This document shows positions 18,786 to 27,100 of a stretch of 64,000 bases of DNA, piece by piece. Positions within the stretch are counted from its first letter, which is position 1. The number at the start of each line of letters is the position of its first letter. The translations under genes and the position numbers were made by a program. The notes below the pieces were generated by a model. The model was not told the DNA's origin. It searched no databases and saw nothing but the letters and a program-made list of their open reading frames with translations. Origin of the DNA: Methanolinea sp. (GTDB lineage: Archaea; Halobacteriota; Methanomicrobia; Methanomicrobiales; Methanospirillaceae); assembly GCA_025453675.1 (NCBI GenBank), contig JALOPW010000017.1, forward strand, positions 1-64,000, read 5' to 3'.

Positions 18786-21536
18786 ATGCTCGAAGAAGAA
18801 TACCATCTCGAATATTTTAAGACCCATGGGCTGACCCGGAAGATCTGCACCAAGTGCGGGGCGGCATTCTGGACCAGAAATCCAGGGACCGAGATCTGCG
18901 GTGATGCCCCCTGTGAGACCTATAACTTCATAGGGGCCCCGGTCTTCAGGCGTCATACCGTGGACGAGATGAGGGAGGCATACCTCTCCTTCTTCGAGAA
19001 AAACGGCCATACAAGGATCAATCGCTACCCGGTCGCGGCACGGTGGAGGGACGATATCTACCTGACTATCGCTTCTATTGCCGATTTCCAGCCATGGGTG
19101 ACCGGCGGCGTGGTGCCTCCCCCTGCAAACCCGCTCACCATATCCCAGCCCTGTATCAGGTTGAACGACCTGGATTCCGTGGGGCGATCCGGGCGGCATC
19201 TCACCCTTTTCGAAATGATGGCCCACCATGCCTTCAATTCGGAGGTGGAGGAGATCTACTGGAAAGAGCGCACGCTTGAGCTCTGTGAGCAGTTCATCTC
19301 GTCCATCGGGGGGGATCTCTCCCGGGTGACCTACAAGGAGCATCCCTGGATTGGGGGCGGAAACGCAGGCCCGAGCCTGGAAGTGCTGATCGGGGGGCTG
19401 GAAGTGGCCACCCTGGTTTTTATGAACCTGGGCCGGAAGAAGACCGCAAAGCCGGGGATCGATCTCGCGGGGGAGATGTACTACCCCATGCCCAACTGGA
19501 TTGTGGACACAGGGTATGGCCTGGAACGGTTTGTATGGGCATCAAGGGGTTCCCCGACCATTTACGACGCCGTATTTCCCGAAATGGTCAGCCGTGTGAT
19601 GGAGGCTGCAGGGCTTGCGCATGCCCTCGAGGACAAGGAGTACACCAAGATCCTCTCCCTGAATGCCAGGTTTGCCGGGGTGATGGACATATCAGGGACC
19701 AACCTTTACCAGTTGCGTAAGAAGGTCGCGACTGCCATTGATGTGCCAATCGAGCGGCTTGACCGTATGATCGCCCCGATTGAGAAGGTGTATGCCATTG
19801 TCGACCATACACGGTGCCTCGCCTACATGCTCGGCGACTGCATCGTGCCCTCAAACGTGAGGGAAGGGTACCTGGTGCGGCTGGTGCTGCGAAGAACCCT
19901 GCGGATGATGAATGACCTCGGGATCAAAGAGCCTCTGGGCGACCTTATCGAGCAGCAGATGAGGATCGTGGGGACGGGTTCCTTCGAACAGGACATGGTC
20001 ATTGTGCGCGAAATCGTAGAGCGGGAGGTCGAAAAGAGCAATGCCACGATGGAGCGGGGCACCAAGATCGTGCAGCGGATCGCCCGCACCTACAAGAACA
20101 AGCGGGAGAGAGTCCCCTTAAAAGAGGTCATCACCCTCTACGATTCGCATGGCATACCCCCCGAGATCATCAAAGACGTGGCCGTGGCAGAAGGGGCCGT
20201 TGTGGATCTGCCCGATAACTTTTACTCCCTGATCGCGGACATGCACTCCGAATCCGGGGCTGAAGAGGAGGAGGACCCGTTCGCCCGGTACCGTGAGCGC
20301 ATAATTGCCCTGCCTGCAACCCGGAAACTCTTCTATGAACAGCCCTGTGACATGGAGTTCGATGCCATGGTCATCGATTTCTTCGATGGCTTTGCGGTGA
20401 TGGACCAGACACTCTTTTACCCTGAGGGGGGAGGCCAGCCCCCGGACAGCGGGATGCTGATGACAGCAGAGAACATGGTCCGGGTGGACGATGTCAGGAA
20501 GGTGGGCGACGTGATTGTGCATCACGTGGCAGGGGGAACCCTGCGGCGGGGAGACCGGGTGAAGGGGATCGTCGACGAGGAACGCCGCTGGTCCCTGATG
20601 CGCCACCATACTGCCACCCACCTCCTGCTCCACGCGGCAAAGGAGGTCCTTGGTGCGCACATCCACCAGGCGGGAGCCCAGAAGGGGCTGGAGAGCTCAA
20701 GGATCGATATCCGGCATTACAAGCATATCACTCCCGAGGAGCTGAAAAAGATCGAGATAGCCGCCAACCGCATGGTCATGGCAGACCAGATGGTGGACGT
20801 AAAGCACCTTGACCGCACCCGGGCCGAGCAGCTCTACGGGTTTGCACTCTACCAGGGGGGCGTTCCTCCGGGAAAGGAGATCCGCATCGTGCAGGTGGCG
20901 GGGGACGTGGAGGCATGTGCAGGCACACACTGCCGGAGTACCGGGGATATCGGGTTCATCAAAGTCATCAGGGTGGAGCATATCCAGGACGGTATTGAGC
21001 GCCTGGAGTTTGCTGCAGGGATGGCCGCAGTGGAATTTGTGCACCGCATGGAAGGGCTGGTGGACCAGTCCGCAGAGATACTCTCTGTTCAGCATGAGAA
21101 CCTCCCGGCGACCGTCAGCCGGTTCTTCTCGGAGTGGAAGGGCCAGAAGAAGGAGATCGAGCGCCTTCGCCAGAAACTGGTGGAGCTGGAGATGAAAAAC
21201 CTGGCCCCTGAGATGATCAATGGCGTTCCTCTCCTCGTGCGAAAGATCGATCTCTCCAGCAAGGAACTTGCAGCGATTGGGGGGGAGATCTCGGCAAGGG
21301 GCGGTGTGGCCCTCCTGGCCAGCGGTTCAGACCGTGCCAGTGTCCTCCTGATGTCGGGCACAGAGACGGTGAATGCAGGCGAGATTATCGGGCAGGTCTG
21401 CTCGCTCCTGGGCGGGAAGGGTGGAGGCTCAAGGTCCATGGCCCAGGGTGGGGGGACAGAGGTGCAGCAGCTCGACCTGGCAATGAAGGTGGGCAGGGAA
21501 CGGATCCTGGAGGCTCTCCAGGGGCGTAACTTATAA
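18786..21536 (+). CDS. alaS: Alanyl-tRNA synthetase (archaeal type)
   Basis: Charges tRNA-Ala. I choose ATG 18786 (MLEEEYHLEY) over the TTG at 18768. The 916-residue protein has the archaeal N-terminal zinc site (CTKCGAAFWT, CGDAPC), the class II catalytic core, the editing domain with the metal ligands HHTATHLLLH and CAGTHCRSTGDIG, a coiled-coil region (EWKGQKKEIERLRQKLVELE), and a C-terminal C-Ala-like domain with LGGKGGGSRSMAQGGG. Every expected block is present in order. The downstream membrane wHTH gene starts 2 bases after the stop. Confidence 0.97.
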   Translation: MLEEEYHLEYFKTHGLTRKICTKCGAAFWTRNPGTEICGDAPCETYNFIGAPVFRRHTVDEMREAYLSFFEKNGHTRINRYPVAARWRDDIYLTIASIADFQPWVTGGVVPPPANPLTISQPCIRLNDLDSVGRSGRHLTLFEMMAHHAFNSEVEEIYWKERTLELCEQFISSIGGDLSRVTYKEHPWIGGGNAGPSLEVLIGGLEVATLVFMNLGRKKTAKPGIDLAGEMYYPMPNWIVDTGYGLERFVWASRGSPTIYDAVFPEMVSRVMEAAGLAHALEDKEYTKILSLNARFAGVMDISGTNLYQLRKKVATAIDVPIERLDRMIAPIEKVYAIVDHTRCLAYMLGDCIVPSNVREGYLVRLVLRRTLRMMNDLGIKEPLGDLIEQQMRIVGTGSFEQDMVIVREIVEREVEKSNATMERGTKIVQRIARTYKNKRERVPLKEVITLYDSHGIPPEIIKDVAVAEGAVVDLPDNFYSLIADMHSESGAEEEEDPFARYRERIIALPATRKLFYEQPCDMEFDAMVIDFFDGFAVMDQTLFYPEGGGQPPDSGMLMTAENMVRVDDVRKVGDVIVHHVAGGTLRRGDRVKGIVDEERRWSLMRHHTATHLLLHAAKEVLGAHIHQAGAQKGLESSRIDIRHYKHITPEELKKIEIAANRMVMADQMVDVKHLDRTRAEQLYGFALYQGGVPPGKEIRIVQVAGDVEACAGTHCRSTGDIGFIKVIRVEHIQDGIERLEFAAGMAAVEFVHRMEGLVDQSAEILSVQHENLPATVSRFFSEWKGQKKEIERLRQKLVELEMKNLAPEMINGVPLLVRKIDLSSKELAAIGGEISARGGVALLASGSDRASVLLMSGTETVNAGEIIGQVCSLLGGKGGGSRSMAQGGGTEVQQLDLAMKVGRERILEALQGRNL

Positions 21537-21537
21537 T

Positions 21538-22179
21538 ATGGACCCTCTTCAGGAAGATACCACGGATTCTCAAGGTCCTTCGTCCCCTGCAGGGGAGGTG
21601 GTGGTCCTCCAGCCGGGCGACGAGCGTGCCCAGAAGATCGGGAAAGCAATTGCCAGCCAGTCGGCAAACGATATCCTGCATGCACTCCAGGATGGCCCGA
21701 AGACTGCAGGGGACCTGGCATCATCCCTGGCCATGCCGATGGGAACGGTAAAATATCACCTCGAGAACCTCCTTGATGCCGGCCTCCTGGAGGTGCGGGA
21801 GACTCGCTACAGCGTGAAAGGCAGGGAGATCAAGGTCTATGGACTCAAGGACCAGCTCCTCATAGTGGCCCCGCGGGTACAGAATATCAGGTCAATCCTG
21901 CTCAAGTATGCCACCCTTTTTGGGATTGTCATCCTCGCCTCCCTGGCAGGGTATGCCATGCTGCCCATTGCCACCGCACCTCCGGGAATGGGGGGTAGCG
22001 GCGATACCGCGTTCCAGGCAGAGAAGACGGCCGGGATCATGGCAGAACCGGCCATGAGGGCCGATAGCGCGGCACAGGTACTGTCTCTCGACCCGGTCCT
22101 CGCATTCTTCCTTGGTGGCTGCCTGGTCATCCTCATCCTTCTCCTCTATGAAGTGGCAGTGTGGAGGAGGTTGAAGTGA
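21538..22179 (+). CDS. Membrane-bound winged-helix regulator
   Basis: A 213-residue protein. Residues about 30-105 form an ArsR-like winged helix (ANDILHALQDGPKTAGDLAS, MGTVKYHLENLLDAGLL, then the wing TRYSVKGREIKVYGL). Two hydrophobic helices follow at about 122-142 (LFGIVILASLAGYAMLPIA) and 185-205 (FFLGGCLVILILLLYEVAV). The roughly 40 residues between them are small and polar. This layout suggests a membrane-tethered transcription factor that senses an envelope signal. Its gene follows alaS after one base, so it is probably co-transcribed, but the target is unknown. Confidence 0.85.
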   Translation: MDPLQEDTTDSQGPSSPAGEVVVLQPGDERAQKIGKAIASQSANDILHALQDGPKTAGDLASSLAMPMGTVKYHLENLLDAGLLEVRETRYSVKGREIKVYGLKDQLLIVAPRVQNIRSILLKYATLFGIVILASLAGYAMLPIATAPPGMGGSGDTAFQAEKTAGIMAEPAMRADSAAQVLSLDPVLAFFLGGCLVILILLLYEVAVWRRLK

Positions 22180-22370
22180 TGGCTGATTCCTCCTTCTCTC
22201 ACCGGGTTTCAGCCCTGCCGGCTACCGTTCATCCTGTGAACAGACCCGTGCCCAATTCATCGCTCCAACTCGTCCAAATCTGATTGGGACTAGATGAAAT
22301 GAAAGAAGGAGGCCCGCAAAGACAGGGACGACCTTCCCAAAAGAGGTCTTCAGGCAGGCCATTTCTGAAT

Positions 22371-22440
22371 AAAACGCACACGAGAACGTCAGGTCACATG
22401 CCCCCCGTGATGAAAACCGCGAATGCGGTTTTCATACCAA
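22371..22440 (+). repeat. Palindromic repeat element, type P1
   Basis: The order is AAAACGCACA, then GGTCACATGCCCCCCGTG, then an 11-bp hairpin with arms ATGAAAACCGC and GCGGTTTTCAT around a GAAT loop, then ACCAA. The same modules recur at 26224, 28875, 51107 and 63110. Confidence 0.8.
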
Positions 22441-22507
22441 ACCGGACAGGTCCCCATTGATGGGCAGAATCGAAAATGAGATCTGCTGTGCATTGGTTGG
22501 AAAAAAG

Positions 22508-22787
22508 CCTCCTCGCTGTTTTGTGTGGGGGGACTGAATCGAGGTTGTTATCTGCATACCAATTCAGTCGCTCCAACCGCCGCCGCGTTTCGTGTGGAGT
22601 CCAAGGTTTCAGGATAACCCTCCCATCAAGGAAAATCCATTGGCAGCCGAAGTGCTGCCCCAGGCATCGATTGGTGGAACCTTCGCGGCAATTTCGGGGG
22701 CGGCGGCCCAGCATCGCATGTGGGGGTGTGGGATCAAACAGCCCCCACAATGTATATCCGGTGCATCAATCCTACCCACACCAGATA
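22508..22787 (-). repeat. ~290-bp dispersed intergenic repeat, copy B
   Basis: Inverted counterpart of 8971-9260, sharing the GC-rich core and the hairpin GGCAGC/GCTGCC. In this copy the arms GACTGAAT/ATTCAGTC are clean. Confidence 0.75.
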
Positions 22788-22824
22788 GCGAAGAGCCGAA
22801 AAAAGGAGAGATATTTGATCTTTT

Positions 22825-23622
22825 TCATCTCCTCCGGGTCCTCCATGCCAGCAGACCCGCTCCGAGCAGGCCTGCACAGCACCCTGCCAGAGGGACGGAC
22901 ACCCTGGTTGGTGGTAACGTATCAGGAGTTGCCGCGGTCACCTCAGGGGTTACGGTGGAAGTCCCTGTCGCCGGAGTGTCCACCATGAACTTGACAGTGG
23001 CCATGAAACCTTTCAGATCATAGAAGTCCACGTAATAGTTGCCCCGCTCACCGACCGGGATGGTCTTTGAGAAATATCCCTCATCCCTCCCGATCCGGGT
23101 GGTGGTACGCACATCCTGCGGAGGCAATACCGCTCCCTGGGGCCCGCTGACCTTCATGGTAATGGTGGTCACTCCGGCTTTCGGGATATATCCCTCGATC
23201 CGGAGTGCCTCCCCCAGTACCTGGTCAGTGGAAACCGTGAGGATTATCTCCCCTGATCGGTCTGTGATCCGGAATACCCGCAGTGTGACTGAGTCGGATC
23301 CAATTTTTGATCCTGGATCGGTGGGGAACCTGGCTTCCACCTTGTAATCCCCTGATTCCAACCCAGATGTGGGAAACGAAGCCTGGAATGATTTTGACTC
23401 ATCCACAATAATGATCTTCCTTGCCACCTCTTCAGGGGTAGACGGCTGCAAACGGTAGATCACGAGGTCAAACTGCGTTCCTGCCGGGAACGTCGTATTC
23501 CCCGTCACTTCGAGGGGTGCCCCTGCCCTGATCTCAGGAGGGGCATAAATGTTGAGGATATACGCCTGGGCACTTCCTGCCAGGAAGAGGAGGCAGAGCA
23601 GAAAAATAACCGCTGTTCTCAT
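22825..23622 (-). CDS. Secreted, C-terminally anchored protein
   Basis: A 265-residue predicted surface protein. A signal peptide (MRTAVIFLLCLLFLAGSAQA) is followed by two or three beta-sandwich segments that look Ig-like (LEVTGNTTFPAGTQFDLVIY, LRIEGYIPKAGVTTITMKV). A Thr/Pro linker (STVTPEVTAATPDTLPPT) and a terminal helix (LAGCCAGLLGAGLLAW) followed by RTRRR complete it. It resembles methanogen surface proteins that carry repeated adhesive domains. I cannot name the family with certainty. The promoter region shares a 278-bp gap with the divergent coiled-coil cluster. Confidence 0.8.
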   Translation of the reverse strand: MRTAVIFLLCLLFLAGSAQAYILNIYAPPEIRAGAPLEVTGNTTFPAGTQFDLVIYRLQPSTPEEVARKIIIVDESKSFQASFPTSGLESGDYKVEARFPTDPGSKIGSDSVTLRVFRITDRSGEIILTVSTDQVLGEALRIEGYIPKAGVTTITMKVSGPQGAVLPPQDVRTTTRIGRDEGYFSKTIPVGERGNYYVDFYDLKGFMATVKFMVDTPATGTSTVTPEVTAATPDTLPPTRVSVPLAGCCAGLLGAGLLAWRTRRR

Positions 23623-23736
23623 GTCATGCTCTCAGCGGTCAGGAAATAATTAGTTTCTGCTCAAAGGCGGGAGCCAGCCCCTCATCGCCTGGAAATGCCT
23701 GTGGATCTTCTGGGAGGATGGTTCAGGATTTCCCAA

Positions 23737-23773
23737 TGAAACACACATGATACCTTCTGGTCTCATGTGCGTT
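23737..23773. repeat. Short inverted-repeat element ending in oligo-T
   Basis: Arms GAAACACACATGA and TCATGTGCGTTT surround a short loop, followed by a run of T. These are the outer ends of the P1 element without its inner hairpin. Confidence 0.65.
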
Positions 23774-23900
23774 TTTTTTTGATCTTTCTCTCCAGATAAA
23801 CCAGATTATGGAGTTTTTTCTTCATTTATTTGATTATTCCATCATTTTCAGTCTGATTTCAGAATAAAATATATAAATTGTCAGCACATGTTTCTCACAT

Positions 23901-24428
23901 ATGGCTTCTGTGAAACTGAAGATTCAGGAACGTGCTTTTCCCAGCAGGGGACGTGCCAGGATGCACGAATCATATCTCAGGCAGCTGGACATCAAGGAAG
24001 GAGACGAGGTGGAGATCTACCGGGACGAAGCTGCAAAGCCCGCTGTGGTCGCCGTCTTTGCTGATACCCTGGTCGAGGAAGGGCATATACGGCTCAGCCC
24101 GGAGGATATCGCCATGATCGGTGCTGCCCCGGGAACGAGCGTGACCGTGAAGAAGAGACCTCCCCTGACTGACCGGGTGAGGAAGGGTGCGGAAGATACC
24201 GCTGGGAAGGTCAGGGAGGGTGCTACCCAGGCCGCCGGGAAGGTCCGGAAAGAAGCTCCAGAGGCCGCTGAGAAGGCCAAGGAAGGAGCTACTCAGGCTA
24301 CGGAGAAGGTCAGGGAGGGTGCTACCCTGGCTGCCGGGAAGGTCAAGGAAGGAGCGGCCGCGGCAAAAGAATCCATCGAGAAGGGCACCGATACGGTGAA
24401 GAAGAAATTGCAGGACAAAGACCTGTGA
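23901..24428 (+). CDS. Beta-barrel domain with LEA-like helical tail
   Basis: A 175-residue protein. Residues 1-85 look like a small double-psi or swapped-hairpin barrel (MHESYLRQLDIKEGDEVEIY, HIRLSPEDIAMIGAAPGTSV), as in AbrB or Cdc48-N folds. Residues 90-175 are a Lys/Glu/Ala amphipathic helix made of 11-residue-type repeats (KVREGATQAAGKVRKEAPEA), like group 3 LEA proteins or apolipoproteins. It is the first gene of a tight cluster with four small coiled-coil proteins and a zinc-finger protein. It may coat a surface or DNA. The function is unknown. Confidence 0.82.
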   Translation: MASVKLKIQERAFPSRGRARMHESYLRQLDIKEGDEVEIYRDEAAKPAVVAVFADTLVEEGHIRLSPEDIAMIGAAPGTSVTVKKRPPLTDRVRKGAEDTAGKVREGATQAAGKVRKEAPEAAEKAKEGATQATEKVREGATLAAGKVKEGAAAAKESIEKGTDTVKKKLQDKDL

Positions 24429-24444
24429 ACATGGGAGGCGAACA

Positions 24445-24828
24445 ATGGCAGATATATGGGTGACCATCAATAATTCGCTCCCGGTCATCCTTCTCTTTAT
24501 AGGGCTGATTATCGTCTACTTCATCATACGTGAAGTCAGGCTCATGTATACCAAGACAAAAATGGCACAGCTGGATCTCGAGAAGGAGAAGCTGCAGTTG
24601 ATCAAGGCGGATATGGAGCAAAAAGGGCATCCCTTCTTCCGCGTTCCTCCCGCGAAACTGGAGGAGCTGAAGAATCTTGACGAGGAGAACACAATGCTGG
24701 ATACCGATATCTTTGCGCAGCAAAGCGCGGTGGAGAAGCGGATCCAGAGGCTGGAGAGCAAAGTCAAGCTGACCAAGCTCGATCACATGGTTGAGAAGAT
24801 AAAAAAAGAGGAGGAACGGCTTGGGTGA
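24445..24828 (+). CDS. Membrane-anchored coiled-coil protein
   Basis: 127 residues. One N-terminal helix (LPVILLFIGLIIVYFII) is followed by a charged coiled coil to the end (KMAQLDLEKEKLQLIKADME, AVEKRIQRLESKVKLTKLDH). The start ATG 24445 has the Shine-Dalgarno GGGAGG. The spacing is 16 bases from the preceding gene and 6 bases to the next. It is not similar to a named family by eye. With the other cluster members it could tether a coiled-coil assembly to the membrane. Confidence 0.8.
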   Translation: MADIWVTINNSLPVILLFIGLIIVYFIIREVRLMYTKTKMAQLDLEKEKLQLIKADMEQKGHPFFRVPPAKLEELKNLDEENTMLDTDIFAQQSAVEKRIQRLESKVKLTKLDHMVEKIKKEEERLG

Positions 24829-24834
24829 TCTCAC

Positions 24835-25143
24835 ATGACCGTGTATAAAACACCAGGAATGACGGGAGAGAAGCATTCCTTCATCGATACGCTGAAGGAG
24901 GCTCCGGGGTACATCGACCAGAGGCTCCCGACGATGGACAAGGATCTTGACCAGTATTTTGATCAGAACCTGCCGGCCGTCATCGAGGAGTGGGGCCTCA
25001 TCAGCAGTGTGCATCTCCAGGAGCTGGAGAGGAGACTTTCCCGGGTACACCAGCAGATCGACTACCTGGAGAAGGGACGCACCACCCTCCAGGCAAGGGC
25101 CGGTGCACTGGAGAAGGAGATCAGGAAACTGGAGGGCTTATGA
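24835..25143 (+). CDS. IEEW-motif coiled-coil protein 1
   Basis: 102 residues, soluble. The core motif DQYFDQNLPAVIEEWGLISS is followed by a coiled coil (LQELERRLSRVHQQIDYLEK). The motif recurs in the next two genes as YLDRR...IEEW. The stop overlaps the start of the next gene. No family is recognised. Phasin-like granule proteins have a comparable short-motif-plus-coil shape, but that comparison is only an inference. Confidence 0.78.
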   Translation: MTVYKTPGMTGEKHSFIDTLKEAPGYIDQRLPTMDKDLDQYFDQNLPAVIEEWGLISSVHLQELERRLSRVHQQIDYLEKGRTTLQARAGALEKEIRKLEGL

Positions 25144-25361
25144 TGCGATTTGATTATATGGGAGGGTATCTGGACCGCCGGATGAAGCATCTCATCGAGG
25201 AATGGAATCTTGCCACCAGGAACGATCTCGGTGACCTCTATTCCAGGCTCCATGCCATCGAGGACGAGGCCAGGACCTGTGCCGGGTTCGAGGCCACTGC
25301 ATCAGCCAAACTCACCGAGCTCGAGAAGAGGCTTGAGCACCTGAAGGGGATGAGAAGATGA
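25140..25361 (+). CDS. IEEW-motif coiled-coil protein 2
   Basis: About 73 residues. The ORF track hides it in 24990-25361, but the real start is ATG 25140 (or 25143), overlapping the preceding stop in the form TTATGATG. The motif YLDRRMKHLIEEWNLATR is followed by a coil (LGDLYSRLHAIEDEA, LTELEKRLEHLKGM). It overlaps the next start by 4 bases, so the genes are translationally coupled. Confidence 0.78.
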   Translation: MMRFDYMGGYLDRRMKHLIEEWNLATRNDLGDLYSRLHAIEDEARTCAGFEATASAKLTELEKRLEHLKGMRR

Positions 25362-25696
25362 CAATTATCGAGGCACTCCTTGTACTCCTGCTGATACTCC
25401 TGGTTGGCTTCATTATTTACTACTATTTCCGGGGATCATCCGGGAAGATTGAGGTCTCCCGTCCGATGGAGAGCAGGCTCGATGAGTACCTGGACCGCCG
25501 TTTTGATGCCATGATCGAGGAGTGGTCTCTTGTCCGCCGACCGCAAGCCCAGAAGTTCAGGGATGAGAAACTCGCAGACATCGCGCAGGACGAGAAGAGA
25601 ATGACAGAATTAAAAGAGTTCGAGAGACAGTTCGGGGAACACCTGGCAGGCATGGAGGAGAGGCTTGAGACTCTGGAAAAGCAGAACATCAGGTAG
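25358..25696 (+). CDS. Membrane-anchored IEEW-motif coiled-coil protein 3
   Basis: 112 residues. A strongly hydrophobic N-terminal helix (IIEALLVLLLILLVGFIIYYYF) is followed by YLDRRFDAMIEEWSLVRR and a coiled coil (MTELKEFERQFGEHLAGMEE). It combines the membrane anchor seen in the 24445 gene with the motif seen in the two preceding genes, so it is probably the membrane partner of a hetero-oligomeric coiled-coil complex. It overlaps the preceding gene by 4 bases. Confidence 0.8.
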   Translation: MTIIEALLVLLLILLVGFIIYYYFRGSSGKIEVSRPMESRLDEYLDRRFDAMIEEWSLVRRPQAQKFRDEKLADIAQDEKRMTELKEFERQFGEHLAGMEERLETLEKQNIR

Positions 25697-25727
25697 CGAA
25701 CGAAACAGGGGAGGAAAGGAGGATCTG

Positions 25728-25976
25728 GTGTCCCGATTGAGAAATGATATCCCCCGGGTCAGAAATCAGGGGGACCCTCCCGAAAAGGATCCGGCACGCT
25801 TCTCAGGGTATCACTGCGACCTCTGTAACAGTCCCTTTGCCTACACGGAACTCAAACAATGTACCCTGTGTGGCAGATGGGCATGCTCCTCGTGCTGGAC
25901 AGAGAAATACTATGTATGCAATTCCTGCAACGGGATAATCACATTGCACACCATGCAGGAAAAAAGTCACAATTAA
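25728..25976 (+). CDS. Small zinc-ribbon protein
   Basis: 82 residues from a GTG at 25728, which has an excellent Shine-Dalgarno (AAGGAGG) directly upstream. The track start at 25665 overlaps the preceding gene and is less likely. Three or four CxxC pairs are visible: YHCDLCNS, QCTLCGRWACSSCW and YVCNSCNG. This is a B-box/FYVE-like two-zinc arrangement. It is the last gene of the coiled-coil cluster and may be its protein-contact or regulatory member. Confidence 0.75.
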   Translation: MSRLRNDIPRVRNQGDPPEKDPARFSGYHCDLCNSPFAYTELKQCTLCGRWACSSCWTEKYYVCNSCNGIITLHTMQEKSHN

Positions 25977-26485
25977 CCTTTTTTCTCATCCGCAAAAATA
26001 AGACGACAATCTTATGGTATATGGAACTCCCAAACAGTCATTCAAACCGCGATACCCGGACGCGACCTGGTAAAAGTTTCGAGCCGACCCCGATTGGGGG
26101 GTTGGAACCCCCTTGATACAGGGATAAGGGGTGGAGGCAGCCCCCACATTTTTCTAATGAAAATGGCTTCGCCATTTTCATGATTTATGTCCGAAATCCT
26201 GAAAGGAGTTCATAGTGTGTTGGTATGAAAACCGCATTCGCGGTTTTCGGTTTTCATCACGGGGGGCATGTGACCCGACAGTCTCATGTGCGTTTCAGTA
26301 TACTCATCATTCTCATCCATGACAGGGCAGCGAATGGCACCTTTCTGATTTTTTCGTCTCCTCCCTGGTTCATGAGGTACTCAACACTGCAGGGATCAGT
26401 TCGCAAAGAGGCTGACCGGAACCAACCGTTTCACCAGTTCTGGTCGCACGATACATTCATACAGTGCGGGTGCGGAAAGTTCACT
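25977..26485. other. 509-bp intergenic gap with hairpins and repeats
   Basis: The gap contains a GC-rich hairpin GGGGGTT/AACCCCC at 26097-26112, then a composite palindromic element (26157-26297). The long upstream extension of the next ORF reads through this repeat and is not coding. Confidence 0.5.
26157..26297 (-). repeat. Composite palindromic element (P2 + spacer + P1)
   Basis: In order: a P2 hairpin (arms ATGAAAATGGC/GCCATTTTCAT, loop TTC), a 46-base module identical to 62938-62983 (it includes TCCTGAAAGGAGTTCATAG), a P1 hairpin with a short duplicated arm, then the inverted CATGTGACC and TCATGTGCGTTTC end. This is the fullest copy of the family. Confidence 0.8.
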
Positions 26486-27055
26486 ATGACTGAAACTGTG
26501 GTTGTAGTCACACCCTGTGACAGGGGCTGGGGTGCGCTGGTCATCCTGGGACTCATCTCCATTCTCTTTGGAATCCTCCTGATGCTCTTTCCTGATCTCA
26601 CTGCCATCGCCGTGGTGACATTGATCGGGGTGCTCGTCGTCATTTTTGGAGTCATCATGCTCCTTTCGTCTCTCTTCCTGCCTGCTGGAGCACCGAAATC
26701 GGCCCTCCTTCTGTTCGGAGGGTTGGTCGGCATCCTGATCGGGGTGGGAATCGTCGTCTATCCTATAATCGCAGGTGCAATCCTGACCGAGATAATCGGC
26801 GCTGCCATCTTCATCATAGGGATGATGCAGATGCTCTTTGGCCTGGTCTTCGAAGGGGACAAACGAAGGTCCCTCTACTTTATTGCCGGACTCCTGTCTG
26901 TGATATTCGCCCTCCTGATTATCTTCTATCCCCTGACTGGAGGGCTCATCCTCTTCGGATACCTGGTGGCCATTTATTTCTTCATCCTGGGTCTCTTCAT
27001 GGCCATCGCCGGGTATCTCAGCCATTGCATCTGCACACAATATGCAAATTCCTAA
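26486..27055 (+). CDS. HdeD/DUF308-type membrane protein
   Basis: 189 residues from ATG 26486 (MTETVVVVTPCDRGWGALV). The extra 87 residues of the track ORF are repeat DNA. Six hydrophobic helices in three pairs match the HdeD/DUF308 pattern (GWGALVILGLISILFGILLM, ITEIIGAAIFIIGMMQ-like, GLLSVIFALLIIFYP). HdeD-type proteins are linked with acid stress in enterobacteria, but in archaea the role is unknown. It is convergent with the export-family gene at 27101. Confidence 0.85.
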   Translation: MTETVVVVTPCDRGWGALVILGLISILFGILLMLFPDLTAIAVVTLIGVLVVIFGVIMLLSSLFLPAGAPKSALLLFGGLVGILIGVGIVVYPIIAGAILTEIIGAAIFIIGMMQMLFGLVFEGDKRRSLYFIAGLLSVIFALLIIFYPLTGGLILFGYLVAIYFFILGLFMAIAGYLSHCICTQYANS

Positions 27056-27100
27056 TCCCATTTTTCATTTCAGGTCCGGGGAGAACGATTGGATAATTTT

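Larger units (their letters stand above)
22180..22824. other. 645-bp intergenic gap made largely of repeats
   Basis: No convincing gene. The gap holds a palindromic element (22371-22440) and inverted copy B of the 290-bp repeat (22508-22787). The ORFs 22394-22750 (-) and 22476-22988 (+) read through repeat DNA. Confidence 0.6.

Noticed and set aside
22394-22988. ORFs in the 22.4-23 kb gap
   Set aside because: They cover repeat copy B and the end of the 22825 gene; no coherent protein.
26225-26485. N-terminal 87 residues of the track ORF before HdeD-like gene
   Set aside because: The segment is repeat DNA with no membrane or signal feature; the family begins at 26486.
26396-27061. 221-residue acidic antisense ORF
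   Set aside because: Its Asp/Glu/His richness mirrors hydrophobic codons of the DUF308-like gene on the other strand.
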